From contig CBDDTG010000054.1 of the NCBI GenBank assembly GCA_965233665.1, forward strand, positions 1-64,000: a DNA stretch of 64,000 nt. The letters run 5' to 3'. The position numbers were made by a program, and so were the translations under genes. A model generated the notes under the pieces. The model was not told the origin of the DNA, ran no database searches, and saw nothing but the letters and a program-made list of their open reading frames with translations. Origin of the DNA: Bacterioplanes sp965233665 (GTDB taxonomy: Bacteria > Pseudomonadota > Gammaproteobacteria > Pseudomonadales > Oceanobacteraceae). This document shows, piece after piece, positions 42,444-51,674 of this stretch (its first letter is position 1; each line of letters begins with the position of its first letter).

Positions 42444-42695
42444 ATGAGCAAGGATGAAGGCGAGGTGAACGATGGAAAGCGTTTGTCGTCCTCCATCTTG
42501 GTTCAGAATACAGTCGATCATTTGCGAGATACTGCCATGCAGACCACTGCGGTGGTGGGCAAGGCGTTTCAGAAGTGGTTGTTGAACCCGCTGAACTTGA
42601 TGTTCTTGCTGATTATTATCGTCGCTCATGTGCAGCTTTTTATTGCCATTATTCAAGGTTTATTAATGGTTTTGCTGTCTAAGATGATGCGTTAG
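42444..42695 (+). CDS. Small membrane protein C of the cluster, 83 aa
   Basis: The N-terminal 45 residues are polar, then a long hydrophobic segment (LNLMFLLIIIVAHVQLFIAI) and a second shorter one (GLLMVLLSKMM) form one or two membrane helices. It is the only membrane protein of the cluster and a candidate membrane anchor or pore-like component. Start signal is weak at 42444; a GTG 18 bases on, behind AAGGCGAG, is an alternative. Expression is probably coupled to gene B. Confidence 0.65.
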   Translation: MSKDEGEVNDGKRLSSSILVQNTVDHLRDTAMQTTAVVGKAFQKWLLNPLNLMFLLIIIVAHVQLFIAIIQGLLMVLLSKMMR

Positions 42696-42786
42696 TTTTT
42701 TCCTGGTTGTTCGATCTAGGTGTGCTTACATAAGTGTTTTTTGGCGCTTTAAGCAGTGTGTCGACTTATAATTTTGAGGAGGGTGT

Positions 42787-43020
42787 ATGTCGAATCCTAA
42801 TAACGATTTTGGGGTGCCAGATGATTTTGGGGAATATCTCGATAAAATCATCGCGAGCGATGGTGCAAATGCAGCATTCGGTGACGAGCTGCGTGAGGCA
42901 ATTTTAAAAAGTTGCCGCGAAGTGAACGATAAGCTGGCAGACTCTTTTAAAGATTTGTCGAGTACTGGCTTCGAGCTGCCTAATGATGGCAATCAAGATG
43001 AGGAATGTGACAATGAGTAA
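42787..43020 (+). CDS. Small acidic protein D of the cluster, 77 aa
   Basis: A soluble, strongly acidic protein (DFGVPDDFGEYLDKIIASDG...) with a central helix and Asp/Glu-rich C-terminus. GAGGAGGG precedes the ATG with ideal spacing. Its end overlaps the next gene's start by 8 bases, so the two are coupled. Composition resembles a chaperone or adaptor; no family recognised. Confidence 0.7.
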   Translation: MSNPNNDFGVPDDFGEYLDKIIASDGANAAFGDELREAILKSCREVNDKLADSFKDLSSTGFELPNDGNQDEECDNE

Positions 43021-43333
43021 GTCCAAGCCCGCTGATGAGATAATTCGCAATGCCGTTGAGCTGCAATCGCTGCAGTTATTGCAAAACTCTTCGGAATCCC
43101 TGCGCGACAAGCGACTCACTAACAGTCTGTTGCGAAGTCAGGCGATGATTCAATGGCTGAAAGAGCCAAACAATAAGGATTATATCGAGATTCTGGCAAA
43201 AATAGGTGGTGACGATTTAAAAGATGACGTTAGTAAAGCGTACACGTGTGCATTGGACGTGGCTCGAAAAAGAACAAAAACCGAGGGCGCTTCTGAGCCG
43301 GTGAACGACGCAAGCCAAGAAGCTTCTTCGTAG
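43013..43333 (+). CDS. Small helical protein E of the cluster, 106 aa
   Basis: A soluble, mainly helical protein (ADEIIRNAVELQSLQLLQNS...SLRDKRLTNSLLRSQAMIQWL). The ATG at 43013 lies inside the last codons of gene D, behind GAGGAATG. It ends the plus-strand cluster; about 250 bases later a hairpin separates it from the convergent regulator gene. No family recognised. Confidence 0.7.
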   Translation: MSKSKPADEIIRNAVELQSLQLLQNSSESLRDKRLTNSLLRSQAMIQWLKEPNNKDYIEILAKIGGDDLKDDVSKAYTCALDVARKRTKTEGASEPVNDASQEASS

Positions 43334-43528
43334 TGGGTGGCTTAGATCGCATTATTGCGGATGTCTTGGGCGCACGGGCATCCGTTAACCTTCTTCTTTA
43401 TTGTGGTTTTCGGCTCGTGACTCGACCGGACTGTGATGAACCATTCTTGCGGTTATTCCCTTTGCTTTGAATCACTCATTTATCACGACCATCTTTGCTG
43501 CGTGTGACTCCCCCTTGTTAAATAAATA

Positions 43529-43573
43529 CTGGCTTATGGCAGGATGGTTGCGTTCATGCCTGCTATAAGCCAG
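43529..43573. terminator. Hairpin between convergent genes
   Basis: CTGGCTTAT (43529-43537) plus GCAGG pairs with CCTGC plus ATAAGCCAG (43565-43573), 14 pairs with one mismatch and a 15-base loop. The following bases are not a clean T tract on either strand, so it could be a bidirectional transcript end. Confidence 0.45.
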
Positions 43574-43582
43574 CGGCTGACG

Positions 43583-46018
43583 CTATAAAAACTGGCTCAA
43601 ATCCGGCAGTTGCCAATCCGATTCACAGTACACCAAATGTGGCTGCAACTCGGCGTCTAGTAATGAGGTTTGCACGGCATTGCGATAATCAGTCAGGCGC
43701 AGTTCATCTTTGGGGCGCCACAACTCGGGATGGCGCTGGGCAAATTGCTCCAGCACGGCAGCGGCTTGCTGCGGTTGACCGATTTCGTGCCAAGCTCTGG
43801 CCAGATAGCGCGCTTGCAAGCGTGTGCTTGGTTGGCGCTGGCCGGCGTGCTCGATCACCGCTCGTGGCTGGCCTAACTGCAGCTGCGCATACATCCAACT
43901 GAAATCAGCGTAGGCAGCGGTGACTGGCATGTTTAAGCGCTGGTTTTGCTGATAAGCCTGCAGCAAAATTTCGGACGCTTTGTGATGCTCACCCAAATCG
44001 TTGTAAGCCCAGCCTAAAAACAGGCGTGCAGCGGCATGCCAGTGAGGGCTGTGCGGTTGGCTTAAATAACGCTCCAGCTGAGTGATGGCTTGTCGCAGTT
44101 GCTGTGGCTGTTGGCCATGGCCGCCGCGCGCGCGTTGGTCTAAGCCTTGATCGAGCAAAGCAAAACCTTGGTAAAAGGCGCTGACGCGCTGCCAGTGGTG
44201 ACTGTTCAGTTCATCCGCGAGGGCGCCAGCTTTGACAAAGTAGGGGTGCGCCAGGTCGCCGCGGTGCAGCTGCATATAAAAGTAGCCAGCATAAATCTGT
44301 ACTTGCATGAGTTCGTAGGGGTAACGCAGTTGCTGATACCCCGTTAAAGCTTGTTCCAGGTGCTGCTGACGCTGCTCAATCGGCAGTGAAAAATTGCGCG
44401 CCAAGGCAAAGTGGCTGGCGACAATGTCGGGTGTTTGCTGCAGTTGCTGATACAGGTTCAGTGCCTGCTGCAATTGCTCGGCATTGTGCTGTAAATCATT
44501 GAGCGGGCTGCGCTCTAAGCCGACTTCTGCCGGGTTGCCTTGATAAAACAGGCTGTCGGCTTGCAACCCCGTATCGGCATTATCGGGCAGGTGCTGCTGC
44601 ATTTGTTGCAGCGCTTGTTGATGCGCTAGCCAATCATTTTGCTGCCAAGCCAGGCGAGACTGCAGTTGATATGCGGCAATGATTCTTTCTTGATCCTGGC
44701 TTTGTCGCGCCAACTCCAGTGTGCGCTGTAACAAAGGTTCAACCGCCTCTGGCCCCAAGCCCTGACGCCAACGTAGCTGTGCCAGCCAATAATGCACGTA
44801 GGCGCTGAACATGGTGCTGGCGGGTTGTTGTTGCAGTTGTTGCAGCAGGGTTTCTGCGGCTTGCCATTCGCCGGTCATGACTTGTGCGTGTGCGGTCAGT
44901 GCCTGAATCCACAAATTGTCTGGCTCAATCACTTGGCTGGCGGCGAAATAGCGCTTAGCGTGTGCCGCCCCCTGGTGCTGCAAAGCACTGATGCCTTCGG
45001 CCATGGCGGTGGCCGCAACCGGGTCTTGGGCTTTGGGGAGTGCGCTGGAGCGTGTCTCGCCCGGCTCTAACAGGCGCTGCAATTGTTGGGCAACGGCATG
45101 GCTGGAAGCGGCTAACGAGGGATAGCTGATACTGCCCTGTTGCTGGCGGCCATCGGCGAACAGCAGTTGAAAATCGAGCACTTGCTGCCCTTGGTGCTCA
45201 CGCACACTGGCTTGCAAGGCAGCGTCTAACTGATATTCGCTTAACAGGGCTTGTAAATGCACCGGCAGAGCGGGGCTTTTAATGCCGGCTTGCGCCAACC
45301 ACTGACGTGCTTGGTGGGGGGCAACGAAGCGGTGCTGGCTGCGCTGCTGCAAGGCAACGAACACCATATCGGCTAACCCCAGTTGCAGCCAATCTTGGCT
45401 GCTGTCACCGGTTTGATTGCTAAAGGGCAAAATCAGCACGCCTTCTTCAATACCGGAGGTATCTGGCTGCGGCCACCACCATATCGCCATCAGTGCGACA
45501 ACGGTCATTAGTAGCGGCAGCAACCATTGCCAGCGCTTCTTGCTTGTCTGTGCCGGGTCAGCTTCGCTTTCATACCCTGGCTGATGTTCGTGCTGAGGTT
45601 CTATTTGAGCTTCGGGTTGAGACTCTTTTGGAACTGCGGGTTGAGACTTTTTTGGAACTGCGGGCTGAAGCTCTTTTTGATCTGTGGGCTGAAGCTCCGG
45701 TGTGGGCGCTGTGGTCAGTGGGCAAATCCACTGGTAGCCGCGCTGCGGATAAGTGCGAATAAAGGTCGGCTGTTGCGCTTGATCGCCCAGTGCTTTGCGC
45801 AGTTCGCGAATGCTTTGCGTCAGCGCGTTGTCACGATATTCACTGTGCTGCCACAGCGCTTGCAGCAACTCCTCCTTGCTGACGACCCGATCCCGATGCT
45901 GCAGCAAGTAAGCCAACAAGTTGGCGACTTTATGACGCAAGGTAATAACGGTGTCGGCTTGCTTGAGTTCACCGCGGGTTTCGTCGAATTGCCAATCGGC
46001 AAAGTGATGGTGAGACAT
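43583..46018 (-). CDS. CadC-like membrane-bound transcription regulator with TPR-like periplasmic part
   Basis: The 811-aa protein has an OmpR-type winged helix at the N-terminus (about residues 1-105; HRDRVVSKEELLQALW, NALTQSIRELRKALGD, IRTYPQRGYQW), a Pro/Gln/Glu-rich low-complexity linker with repeated PAVPKxSQ-like units, one transmembrane helix (about 168-187) and a large Gln/Leu-rich TPR-like region outside the membrane. CadC/ToxR-type regulators act from the membrane. It is divergent from the thiol-redox operon and may sense periplasmic redox or protein state for it (inference). Confidence 0.85.
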   Translation of the reverse strand: MSHHHFADWQFDETRGELKQADTVITLRHKVANLLAYLLQHRDRVVSKEELLQALWQHSEYRDNALTQSIRELRKALGDQAQQPTFIRTYPQRGYQWICPLTTAPTPELQPTDQKELQPAVPKKSQPAVPKESQPEAQIEPQHEHQPGYESEADPAQTSKKRWQWLLPLLMTVVALMAIWWWPQPDTSGIEEGVLILPFSNQTGDSSQDWLQLGLADMVFVALQQRSQHRFVAPHQARQWLAQAGIKSPALPVHLQALLSEYQLDAALQASVREHQGQQVLDFQLLFADGRQQQGSISYPSLAASSHAVAQQLQRLLEPGETRSSALPKAQDPVAATAMAEGISALQHQGAAHAKRYFAASQVIEPDNLWIQALTAHAQVMTGEWQAAETLLQQLQQQPASTMFSAYVHYWLAQLRWRQGLGPEAVEPLLQRTLELARQSQDQERIIAAYQLQSRLAWQQNDWLAHQQALQQMQQHLPDNADTGLQADSLFYQGNPAEVGLERSPLNDLQHNAEQLQQALNLYQQLQQTPDIVASHFALARNFSLPIEQRQQHLEQALTGYQQLRYPYELMQVQIYAGYFYMQLHRGDLAHPYFVKAGALADELNSHHWQRVSAFYQGFALLDQGLDQRARGGHGQQPQQLRQAITQLERYLSQPHSPHWHAAARLFLGWAYNDLGEHHKASEILLQAYQQNQRLNMPVTAAYADFSWMYAQLQLGQPRAVIEHAGQRQPSTRLQARYLARAWHEIGQPQQAAAVLEQFAQRHPELWRPKDELRLTDYRNAVQTSLLDAELQPHLVYCESDWQLPDLSQFL

Positions 46019-46231
46019 ATAGGCCCATCAAATATCACTGAAAAGAGTCTGCATGATACGGCAACAGGGTTTATTTCTACAGCTTTGTGATCGCTGTGAA
46101 TATTTTATAAGTCATTGAAAAATATAGAAAAATAAAAATTTCACTGCGATTTTGGCAAGATTTTATCGGCCTTTGATAGGTGTCTGCGTCATCGCCCATG
46201 ACACTGGTTGCACGCAATCAGGAGCAAAGCG

Positions 46232-46927
46232 ATGGAAACCTTTATTCAAGCGGCACTTCAATCTGGCCACTTCTCTTTCACTGTGATCGCCATGGTTTTT
46301 GCCACGGGCGTGCTGACCAGTTTAACCCCTTGCGTGTATCCACTGATTCCCGTGACCGCGGCTGTCATCGGTCATCAAGCGCAGCGCCCACAATCCGGTG
46401 TGTTGCTCACTGTGGTGTATGTGCTGTGTTTGGCGTTGGTGTATGCGCTGCTTGGGGTGCTGGCGGCCAGTACTGGGCAGCTGTTTGGCAGCGTTGCCAG
46501 TCATCCGCTAACGCTCGGAGTCATGGCTGTGTTTTGCCTCTTTATGGGCGGCTGGATGCTGGGCTGGTGGCAGCTGCCGTTGCCGCAACCCCGTGCTCAA
46601 CAAAGTAGCAACAGGCCAGTGATCAATGTGGCCATTGCCGGTGCTTTGTCGGGCTTGGTGATGGCGCCTTGCACCTCGCCGGTATTGGGCATGCTGTTGC
46701 TGTACGTCGCGACTCAGGGCGACCAGCTGTGGGCAGCACTGCTGATGTTCGTATTTGCTATTGGCATGAGCTTGCTGCTGTTGCTGGTGGGTAGTTTCTC
46801 GGGCGCCGTTAAACGCCTGCCGCGATCTGGCCGTTGGATGGTGGTCGTGACCCGTTTCTTTGGCGTTTTGATGCTGTTGGCAGGCGGCTTTTTCCTGCTG
46901 CGTTCTGTTTTCCCTCACCTGTTTTAA
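46232..46927 (+). CDS. CcdA/DsbD-type transmembrane thiol electron transporter
   Basis: The 231-aa protein has six to seven membrane helices and two cysteines in the family positions, LTPCVYPLIPVTAAVIG near the start and VMAPCTSPVLGMLLLY in the middle. It carries electrons from cytoplasmic thioredoxin across the membrane to periplasmic thioredoxin-like proteins. It lacks the soluble domains of full DsbD. ATG at 46232 (METFIQAAL) follows AGGAGCAAAG. The two downstream genes encode its probable periplasmic partners. Confidence 0.85.
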   Translation: METFIQAALQSGHFSFTVIAMVFATGVLTSLTPCVYPLIPVTAAVIGHQAQRPQSGVLLTVVYVLCLALVYALLGVLAASTGQLFGSVASHPLTLGVMAVFCLFMGGWMLGWWQLPLPQPRAQQSSNRPVINVAIAGALSGLVMAPCTSPVLGMLLLYVATQGDQLWAALLMFVFAIGMSLLLLLVGSFSGAVKRLPRSGRWMVVVTRFFGVLMLLAGGFFLLRSVFPHLF

Positions 46928-46951
46928 TCACGCACATTTAGGAGAATCCTT

Positions 46952-47488
46952 ATGCGTATTCAATCGATGATGTCTTCTGTAAATAACTGGGTTTTGGCGC
47001 TGACGTTAAGCTCTGGGGTCGCTGTTGCGGCGCCGCAAGTGGGCGATGCCGCGCCGGAGTTTACCGCCACCACCATTGATGGCGAGGTGTTTGACCTCGA
47101 GGATTACCGCGGCGATAAGCCGATTTATCTCAAATTCTGGGCGACTTGGTGCAGCTACTGCAAAGCAGAAATGCCGCACTTGAAAGAGCTGCGTGAGCAG
47201 TACGATGACTTAGTCGTGATGACGGTGAATATTGGCCTGAATGATTCGGTCAATAACATCAATGCGCTGTACCAGAGTCAGGGCTATCGCCTGCCGACTA
47301 TTTTTGACAACGATGGTCGTCTGACTCGCCTGTATGGCGTGGTGGGCACACCGCACTCGGTGGTGATTGATCGTCACGGCGATGTGGTGCTGCGTACTTT
47401 TCAGGCCGGTGATCAACTCGATGCGGCGTTGGAGCGAGTGAATCAACCGACGCTCAGTCAGCACTTTAAACTGCGTGCACAGCGCTAG
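46952..47488 (+). CDS. TlpA/ResA-like periplasmic thiol-disulphide oxidoreductase
   Basis: The 178-aa protein has a signal peptide (ending near AVAAPQVGDAA) and a thioredoxin-like domain with active-site CSYC in FWATWCSYCKAEMPH and the cis-Pro loop GTPHSVVID. Such proteins reduce or oxidise disulphides in the periplasm. AGGAG lies before the ATG; the gene lies 24 bases behind the CcdA-type gene and 9 bases before the next one, so all three form an operon. Confidence 0.88.
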   Translation: MRIQSMMSSVNNWVLALTLSSGVAVAAPQVGDAAPEFTATTIDGEVFDLEDYRGDKPIYLKFWATWCSYCKAEMPHLKELREQYDDLVVMTVNIGLNDSVNNINALYQSQGYRLPTIFDNDGRLTRLYGVVGTPHSVVIDRHGDVVLRTFQAGDQLDAALERVNQPTLSQHFKLRAQR

Positions 47489-47497
47489 GAGGCCATC

Positions 47498-48442
47498 ATG
47501 AAAACCGTTATTAAGTTAATCGCTGTCAGTGCGTTATGGTGCTCTGCTTTCGTTCAGGCAGAGACGGTGTCAACCATGGTGACCACGACTGGGGAGCGAA
47601 TCGAAGTCGAGCAGCAGGCGCGTTTGCATCTGGTGTTTATGGATATCTTTGCCAGTTATTCCGGCCTGGGAGCGGAGCTGCAAGTGGCACAACTGCCCAC
47701 GAACTTTGTTCGCGCGTATGAACAAGTATGGGTTCAGCCGCACTTTAATGTGACGCCCGCACAAGTGGCCGAATATCAGCAGTTATTTCCCCAGGTAAAG
47801 CCCATCGTCTTGGACGATGGCTTGCAGTGGATGCAGCGTTTTAGTGTGTGGGCATCGCCTTATCATGTGCTGATGCGTGACGGAGAGGTGGAGTTTGCTG
47901 GTGATTACACTGAGCTGCGCCACTATTTACAGCTTGAGCCACAGCCCGACCCGACGGTGGCGGATAGCTCGCCCGTGGCTCTGGATGCAAACACCATGGA
48001 TTACCACCACTTAAAGCCTGGCGATGCGGTGCCCATGGGTACAGTGACCACTATGAATGGTGAGCGCATCAAGCTGGCGACTTGGTATAAAAATAATCAA
48101 GGAGCACGCATCGTGTTTCTCGATGCGCTTTGCCCAATGCCGCATTTCCCTGGGTGTGAGCAGCAGTTGCAGCAATTGAGCCAGCAACTTAAGCAAGCGC
48201 CGGGCAAATGGTTGGGGGCGATGAGCGGCTTTTATGTCGATGAAGCCTTAGTGCAGGGGTTTCTGCAGCGCTTCGATTTATCCTTGCCAGTGGTGTTCAG
48301 CCCTAAAAACGAGCTGTTTGCCCAGTTTGGCGTGTTGGCAACGCCTTATGTGATTGAGGTGGGTCCTGATGGCACCTTGCGTGAGCGCCAAGCATTGTCA
48401 CAGGCGCTGACTCCTTCTGCTTCTACGGCGATGACGCGCTAG
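47498..48442 (+). CDS. Periplasmic protein with two thioredoxin-fold-like domains, 314 aa
   Basis: After a signal peptide (MKTVIKLIAVSALWCSAFVQ) come two similar halves, each opening with a V-T-T-x-x-G-E-R-I strand (VTTTGERIEV, VTTMNGERIKL) and each with a thioredoxin-type core ending in a cis-Pro loop (WASPYHVLM, LATPYVIEV). Neither half has CxxC; the second has LCPMPHFPGC, a wider Cys pair, in the active-site position. It is probably a redox partner or carrier specialised for the system. It is co-operonic with the TlpA-like and CcdA-like proteins. Confidence 0.7.
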   Translation: MKTVIKLIAVSALWCSAFVQAETVSTMVTTTGERIEVEQQARLHLVFMDIFASYSGLGAELQVAQLPTNFVRAYEQVWVQPHFNVTPAQVAEYQQLFPQVKPIVLDDGLQWMQRFSVWASPYHVLMRDGEVEFAGDYTELRHYLQLEPQPDPTVADSSPVALDANTMDYHHLKPGDAVPMGTVTTMNGERIKLATWYKNNQGARIVFLDALCPMPHFPGCEQQLQQLSQQLKQAPGKWLGAMSGFYVDEALVQGFLQRFDLSLPVVFSPKNELFAQFGVLATPYVIEVGPDGTLRERQALSQALTPSASTAMTR

Positions 48443-48610
48443 TGAGCAACGGCGGCACAGTATCGGCACAAGCGCAGCACAACCGCTGCGCATTGTGTCG
48501 CCGTAGCGGATCAGGGACAATGGCGGCCAATTATCACTCTATTTGGCCCTGGCGCAGGCGTGAATCGACTCCGCTCGGCGTTTGGCCCTTAAAAATTACA
48601 GAAGTTTGTT

Positions 48611-50194
48611 ATGTCTCAGCTTACTCAGGAAATTGCCAAGCGCCGCACCTTTGGCATTATTTCCCACCCGGATGCGGGTAAAACCACCATTACAGAAAAA
48701 CTGCTGCTATTGGGTAACGCCATTCAGTTGGCCGGTACTGTGAAGGGCAAAAAAACCGGCCGCATGGCCACCTCCGACTGGATGCAGATGGAACAAGACC
48801 GGGGCATCTCGATCACCACCTCGGTGATGCAGTTCCCCTACAAAGATCGCATGGTCAACCTGCTCGACACCCCAGGGCACGAAGACTTCTCGGAAGATAC
48901 CTACCGTACCCTAACCGCCGTGGATTCCGTTTTGATGGTGATCGATGGCGCTAAAGGTGTGGAAGACCGAACCATCAAACTGATGGACGTGTGCCGTTTG
49001 CGCGATACGCCGATTTTCACCTTCATCAACAAAATGGATCGCGAAGTGCGCGACCATATTGAAGTGTTGGATGAAATCGAAACGGTATTGAACATTCAAT
49101 GTGCGCCTATTACTTGGCCGATAGGCATGGGTAAAGCCTTTCAAGGGGTCTACAACCTCTATAAAGATACCGTGCACATTTTTACACCGGGCCAAAACAG
49201 CGTAGTGCCGGACGACATTCAGATTCAAGGCTTAGACAGCGCAGAAGCGCGTCAGCAGTTGGGCGATGACGTTGTCGAGGAACTGCTGGAAGAGATTGAA
49301 CTGGTGCGTGGCGCCAGTCACGAGTTCGATGTGGATGCCTATTTGCGCGGCGAAATGACGCCAGTGTTCTTCGGTACGGCATTGGCCAACTTCGGCATTC
49401 GTGAAATGTTGGATTATTTTGTTGACTGGGCACCGGCCCCCATTGCACGCCAAACCAACGAGCGTGAAGTGGTGCCAACGGAAGAAAAATTCAGCGGTTT
49501 TATTTTTAAAATTCAGGCCAATATGGATCCCAAGCACCGTGACCGCATCGCTTTTATGCGCGTATGCTCCGGTGCTTACACGCGTGGTATGAAAATGCGT
49601 CATACCCGCATGGGCAAAGACATTAAAATTGCTGATGCCGTAACCTTTTTGGCCGGCGATCGCTCCAATGTCGAAGAAGCCATTTCAGGCGACATCATCG
49701 GTTTGCATAACCACGGCACCATTCAAATTGGTGACACCTTTACCCAAGGCGAAGAGCTGCAATTCACCGGTATTCCGCATTTCGCCCCTGAGCTGTTTAA
49801 GCGCGTGCGTTTGAAAGACCCACTGAAAATGAAGCAGCTGCAAAAAGGTTTGCAGCAGTTGTCAGAAGAGGGTGCGACACAGTTGTTTATGCCGTTGAAT
49901 AACAACGACCTGATCTTGGGCGCCGTGGGTGTGCTGCAGTTTGATGTGGTGCAACAACGCTTGCGCGATGAATATAAGGTCGAGTGCATTTATGAGCCGG
50001 TGAACGTCAATACCGCTCGTTGGGTCGAGTGTGACGACGAGCGCATGCTGGAAGACTTTAAGCGCAAAGGGGCTGAAAACCTGGCAATAGACGGCGGTGG
50101 CTACCTGACCTACATCGCGCCCAGCCGGGTGAACTTGAGCTTGACCCAAGAGCGCTGGCCGGACATTCGCTTCCGCGATACCCGCGAGCACTAA
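48611..50194 (+). CDS. prfC: Peptide chain release factor 3
   Basis: The 527-aa GTPase follows RF3 throughout: G1 SHPDAGKTTITEKLL, switch region RGISITTSVMQF, G3 DTPGHEDFSEDTYR, G4 INKMDR, and domain II and III sequences such as NNNDLILGAVGVLQFDVVQQRL. It recycles RF1/RF2 from the ribosome after termination. Length is as in E. coli. It is monocistronic with about 170 bases upstream. Confidence 0.97.
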   Translation: MSQLTQEIAKRRTFGIISHPDAGKTTITEKLLLLGNAIQLAGTVKGKKTGRMATSDWMQMEQDRGISITTSVMQFPYKDRMVNLLDTPGHEDFSEDTYRTLTAVDSVLMVIDGAKGVEDRTIKLMDVCRLRDTPIFTFINKMDREVRDHIEVLDEIETVLNIQCAPITWPIGMGKAFQGVYNLYKDTVHIFTPGQNSVVPDDIQIQGLDSAEARQQLGDDVVEELLEEIELVRGASHEFDVDAYLRGEMTPVFFGTALANFGIREMLDYFVDWAPAPIARQTNEREVVPTEEKFSGFIFKIQANMDPKHRDRIAFMRVCSGAYTRGMKMRHTRMGKDIKIADAVTFLAGDRSNVEEAISGDIIGLHNHGTIQIGDTFTQGEELQFTGIPHFAPELFKRVRLKDPLKMKQLQKGLQQLSEEGATQLFMPLNNNDLILGAVGVLQFDVVQQRLRDEYKVECIYEPVNVNTARWVECDDERMLEDFKRKGAENLAIDGGGYLTYIAPSRVNLSLTQERWPDIRFRDTREH

Positions 50195-50276
50195 TCACGC
50201 AACGGCCTGACTTGCCTGTCAGTTATAATCAACTAGTCTGTTAATGTCGTGTAAACGGGATAACGGACTAGGGATT

Positions 50277-50588
50277 ATGCTTGCCTTCTTTATTGTTGGG
50301 GTTTTGCTGGCCGCAGGTGTGTGTTTAACGGTTTACTTTTGGCTGCAGCATAAAGTTGTGGCTGAAACCCTGAGCCTGGACGACGGCAAAGGGTATTATT
50401 TGATCGCTTGCATCATTATCGGTTTTGCTGCTGCTGCCGGTGCGTTTATTGCCGGGCAGTGGCTGGGCTATGACAGCAATGAGCAAACATCGAGTATGAT
50501 GGCGCTGGCGGTATTGCTGAACGTTATGGCCAGTTTGCTAACGCTGATTTTCGGCTTGGTGCGCTTTCATGAGCCGGAGCAGTTCTAA
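50277..50588 (+). CDS. Small membrane protein, 103 aa, unknown
   Basis: Three hydrophobic helices are visible (LAFFIVGVLLAAGVCLTVYF, LIACIIIGFAAAAGAFIAG, MALAVLLNVMASLLTLIFGL) with a short acidic loop between the first two. ATG at 50277 gives a protein that starts at the first helix; an earlier in-frame ATG at 50244 would add 11 polar residues and is also possible. It lies alone between prfC and rplM. Family not recognised. Confidence 0.65.
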   Translation: MLAFFIVGVLLAAGVCLTVYFWLQHKVVAETLSLDDGKGYYLIACIIIGFAAAAGAFIAGQWLGYDSNEQTSSMMALAVLLNVMASLLTLIFGLVRFHEPEQF

Positions 50589-50730
50589 GCTTTCAGCCTG
50601 CCCACGAATTTACTCTCAATGAGAAAAGTCTGGCGCCTGCCAACAAAGCGATGCAGAATGCCCTTGGGTGTTCTCAAGGCCAGAAATTCTGGGGCCTGCA
50701 GCGAATTGAACAAACAAACAACAATTCGGC

Positions 50731-50759
50731 TTGCGTATGCTGGCCACCTCCTATAGAAT
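50731..50759 (+). promoter_or_regulatory. Promoter of rplM-rpsI
   Basis: TTGCGT (50731-50736), 17 bases, TAGAAT (50754-50759), followed by about 45 bases to the rplM start and an AAGGCGAG ribosome site. Confidence 0.5.
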
Positions 50760-50804
50760 GCCGCCCTCTTTTCGAATCAACCTGCCCTTAAAGGCGAGAA
50801 ATTG

Positions 50805-51236
50805 ATGAAAACTTACAGCGCAAAACCTGAAACCGTAAAACGTGACTGGTTTGTTGTTGATGCAGCTGAGCAGACGCTGGGTCGCCTGGCCACTGAGGTT
50901 GCTCGCCGTTTGAGAGGCAAGCACAAGCCAGAATACACTCCACACGTAGATACCGGCGATTACATCGTTGTGATCAACGCCGACAAAATTAAAGTAACCG
51001 GTAACAAGAGCAGTGACAAAATGTACCACCGTCACACTGGTTACCCTGGTGGTCTGAAGTCTATCTCTTTCGAGAAGCTGATCGACCATAAGCCAGAACA
51101 GGTTATCGAACTGGCCGTTAAAGGCATGCTGCCTAAGAACCCTCTGGGTCGCGCCATGTTCAAGAAAATGAAAGTCTACGCTGGCGATGAGCATCCGCAT
51201 GTTGCTCAGCAGCCACAGGAACTGAAACTGGGATAA
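50805..51236 (+). CDS. rplM: 50S ribosomal protein L13
   Basis: The 143-aa protein matches L13 from MKTYSAKPETVKRDWFVVDA to the end, including GRLATEVARRLRGKHKPEYTPHVDTGDY (a hallmark split here as GRLATEVARRLRGK and HKPEYTPHVD) and KGMLPKNPLGR. It binds 23S rRNA early in large subunit assembly. ATG at 50805 is used rather than the adjoining TTG. It is followed 4 bases later by rpsI. Confidence 0.98.
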   Translation: MKTYSAKPETVKRDWFVVDAAEQTLGRLATEVARRLRGKHKPEYTPHVDTGDYIVVINADKIKVTGNKSSDKMYHRHTGYPGGLKSISFEKLIDHKPEQVIELAVKGMLPKNPLGRAMFKKMKVYAGDEHPHVAQQPQELKLG

Positions 51237-51240
51237 TACG

Positions 51241-51633
51241 ATGGCAGCTTCTCAATACTACGGTACTGGCCGTCGCAAGACTTCTACTGCACGTGTTTTC
51301 TTGCGTCCAGGTACCGGTAGCATCACAGTAAACAAGCGTCCTCTGGACGAATATTTCGGTCGTGAAACCGCTCGCATGGTGGTTCGTCAGCCTCTGAACC
51401 TGACCGAAAGCTTGGAAAAATTCGACATCATCGTCAACGTTCAAGGCGGTGGTGGCAACGGTCAAGCCGGTGCCATCCGTCACGGTATTACCCGTGCCCT
51501 GATGCAATACGACGAAACTCTGCGCCCAACACTGCGTGCAGCGGGTTATGTAACTCGTGACGCGCGTGAAGTTGAGCGTAAGAAAGTGGGTCTGCGTAAA
51601 GCACGTAAGAAACCACAATTCTCTAAGCGTTAA
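51241..51633 (+). CDS. rpsI: 30S ribosomal protein S9
   Basis: The 130-aa protein has the S9 hallmarks GTGRRKTSTARVFL, GGGGNGQAGAIRHGI and the basic C-terminal KKPQFSKR tail that reaches the P-site tRNA. It is the second gene of the rplM-rpsI operon and is followed by a strong terminator. Confidence 0.98.
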   Translation: MAASQYYGTGRRKTSTARVFLRPGTGSITVNKRPLDEYFGRETARMVVRQPLNLTESLEKFDIIVNVQGGGGNGQAGAIRHGITRALMQYDETLRPTLRAAGYVTRDAREVERKKVGLRKARKKPQFSKR

Positions 51634-51674
51634 GCAATTATTGGCGGTATTTGCTGCCACTTTTTGCTCGCAAA

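Noticed and set aside
45493..46090. Plus-strand ORFs with repeated ELRVET- and CGLRLF-type units
   Set aside because: Antisense of the Pro/Gln/Glu-rich linker of the CadC-like gene; the repeats mirror the real protein's low-complexity linker.
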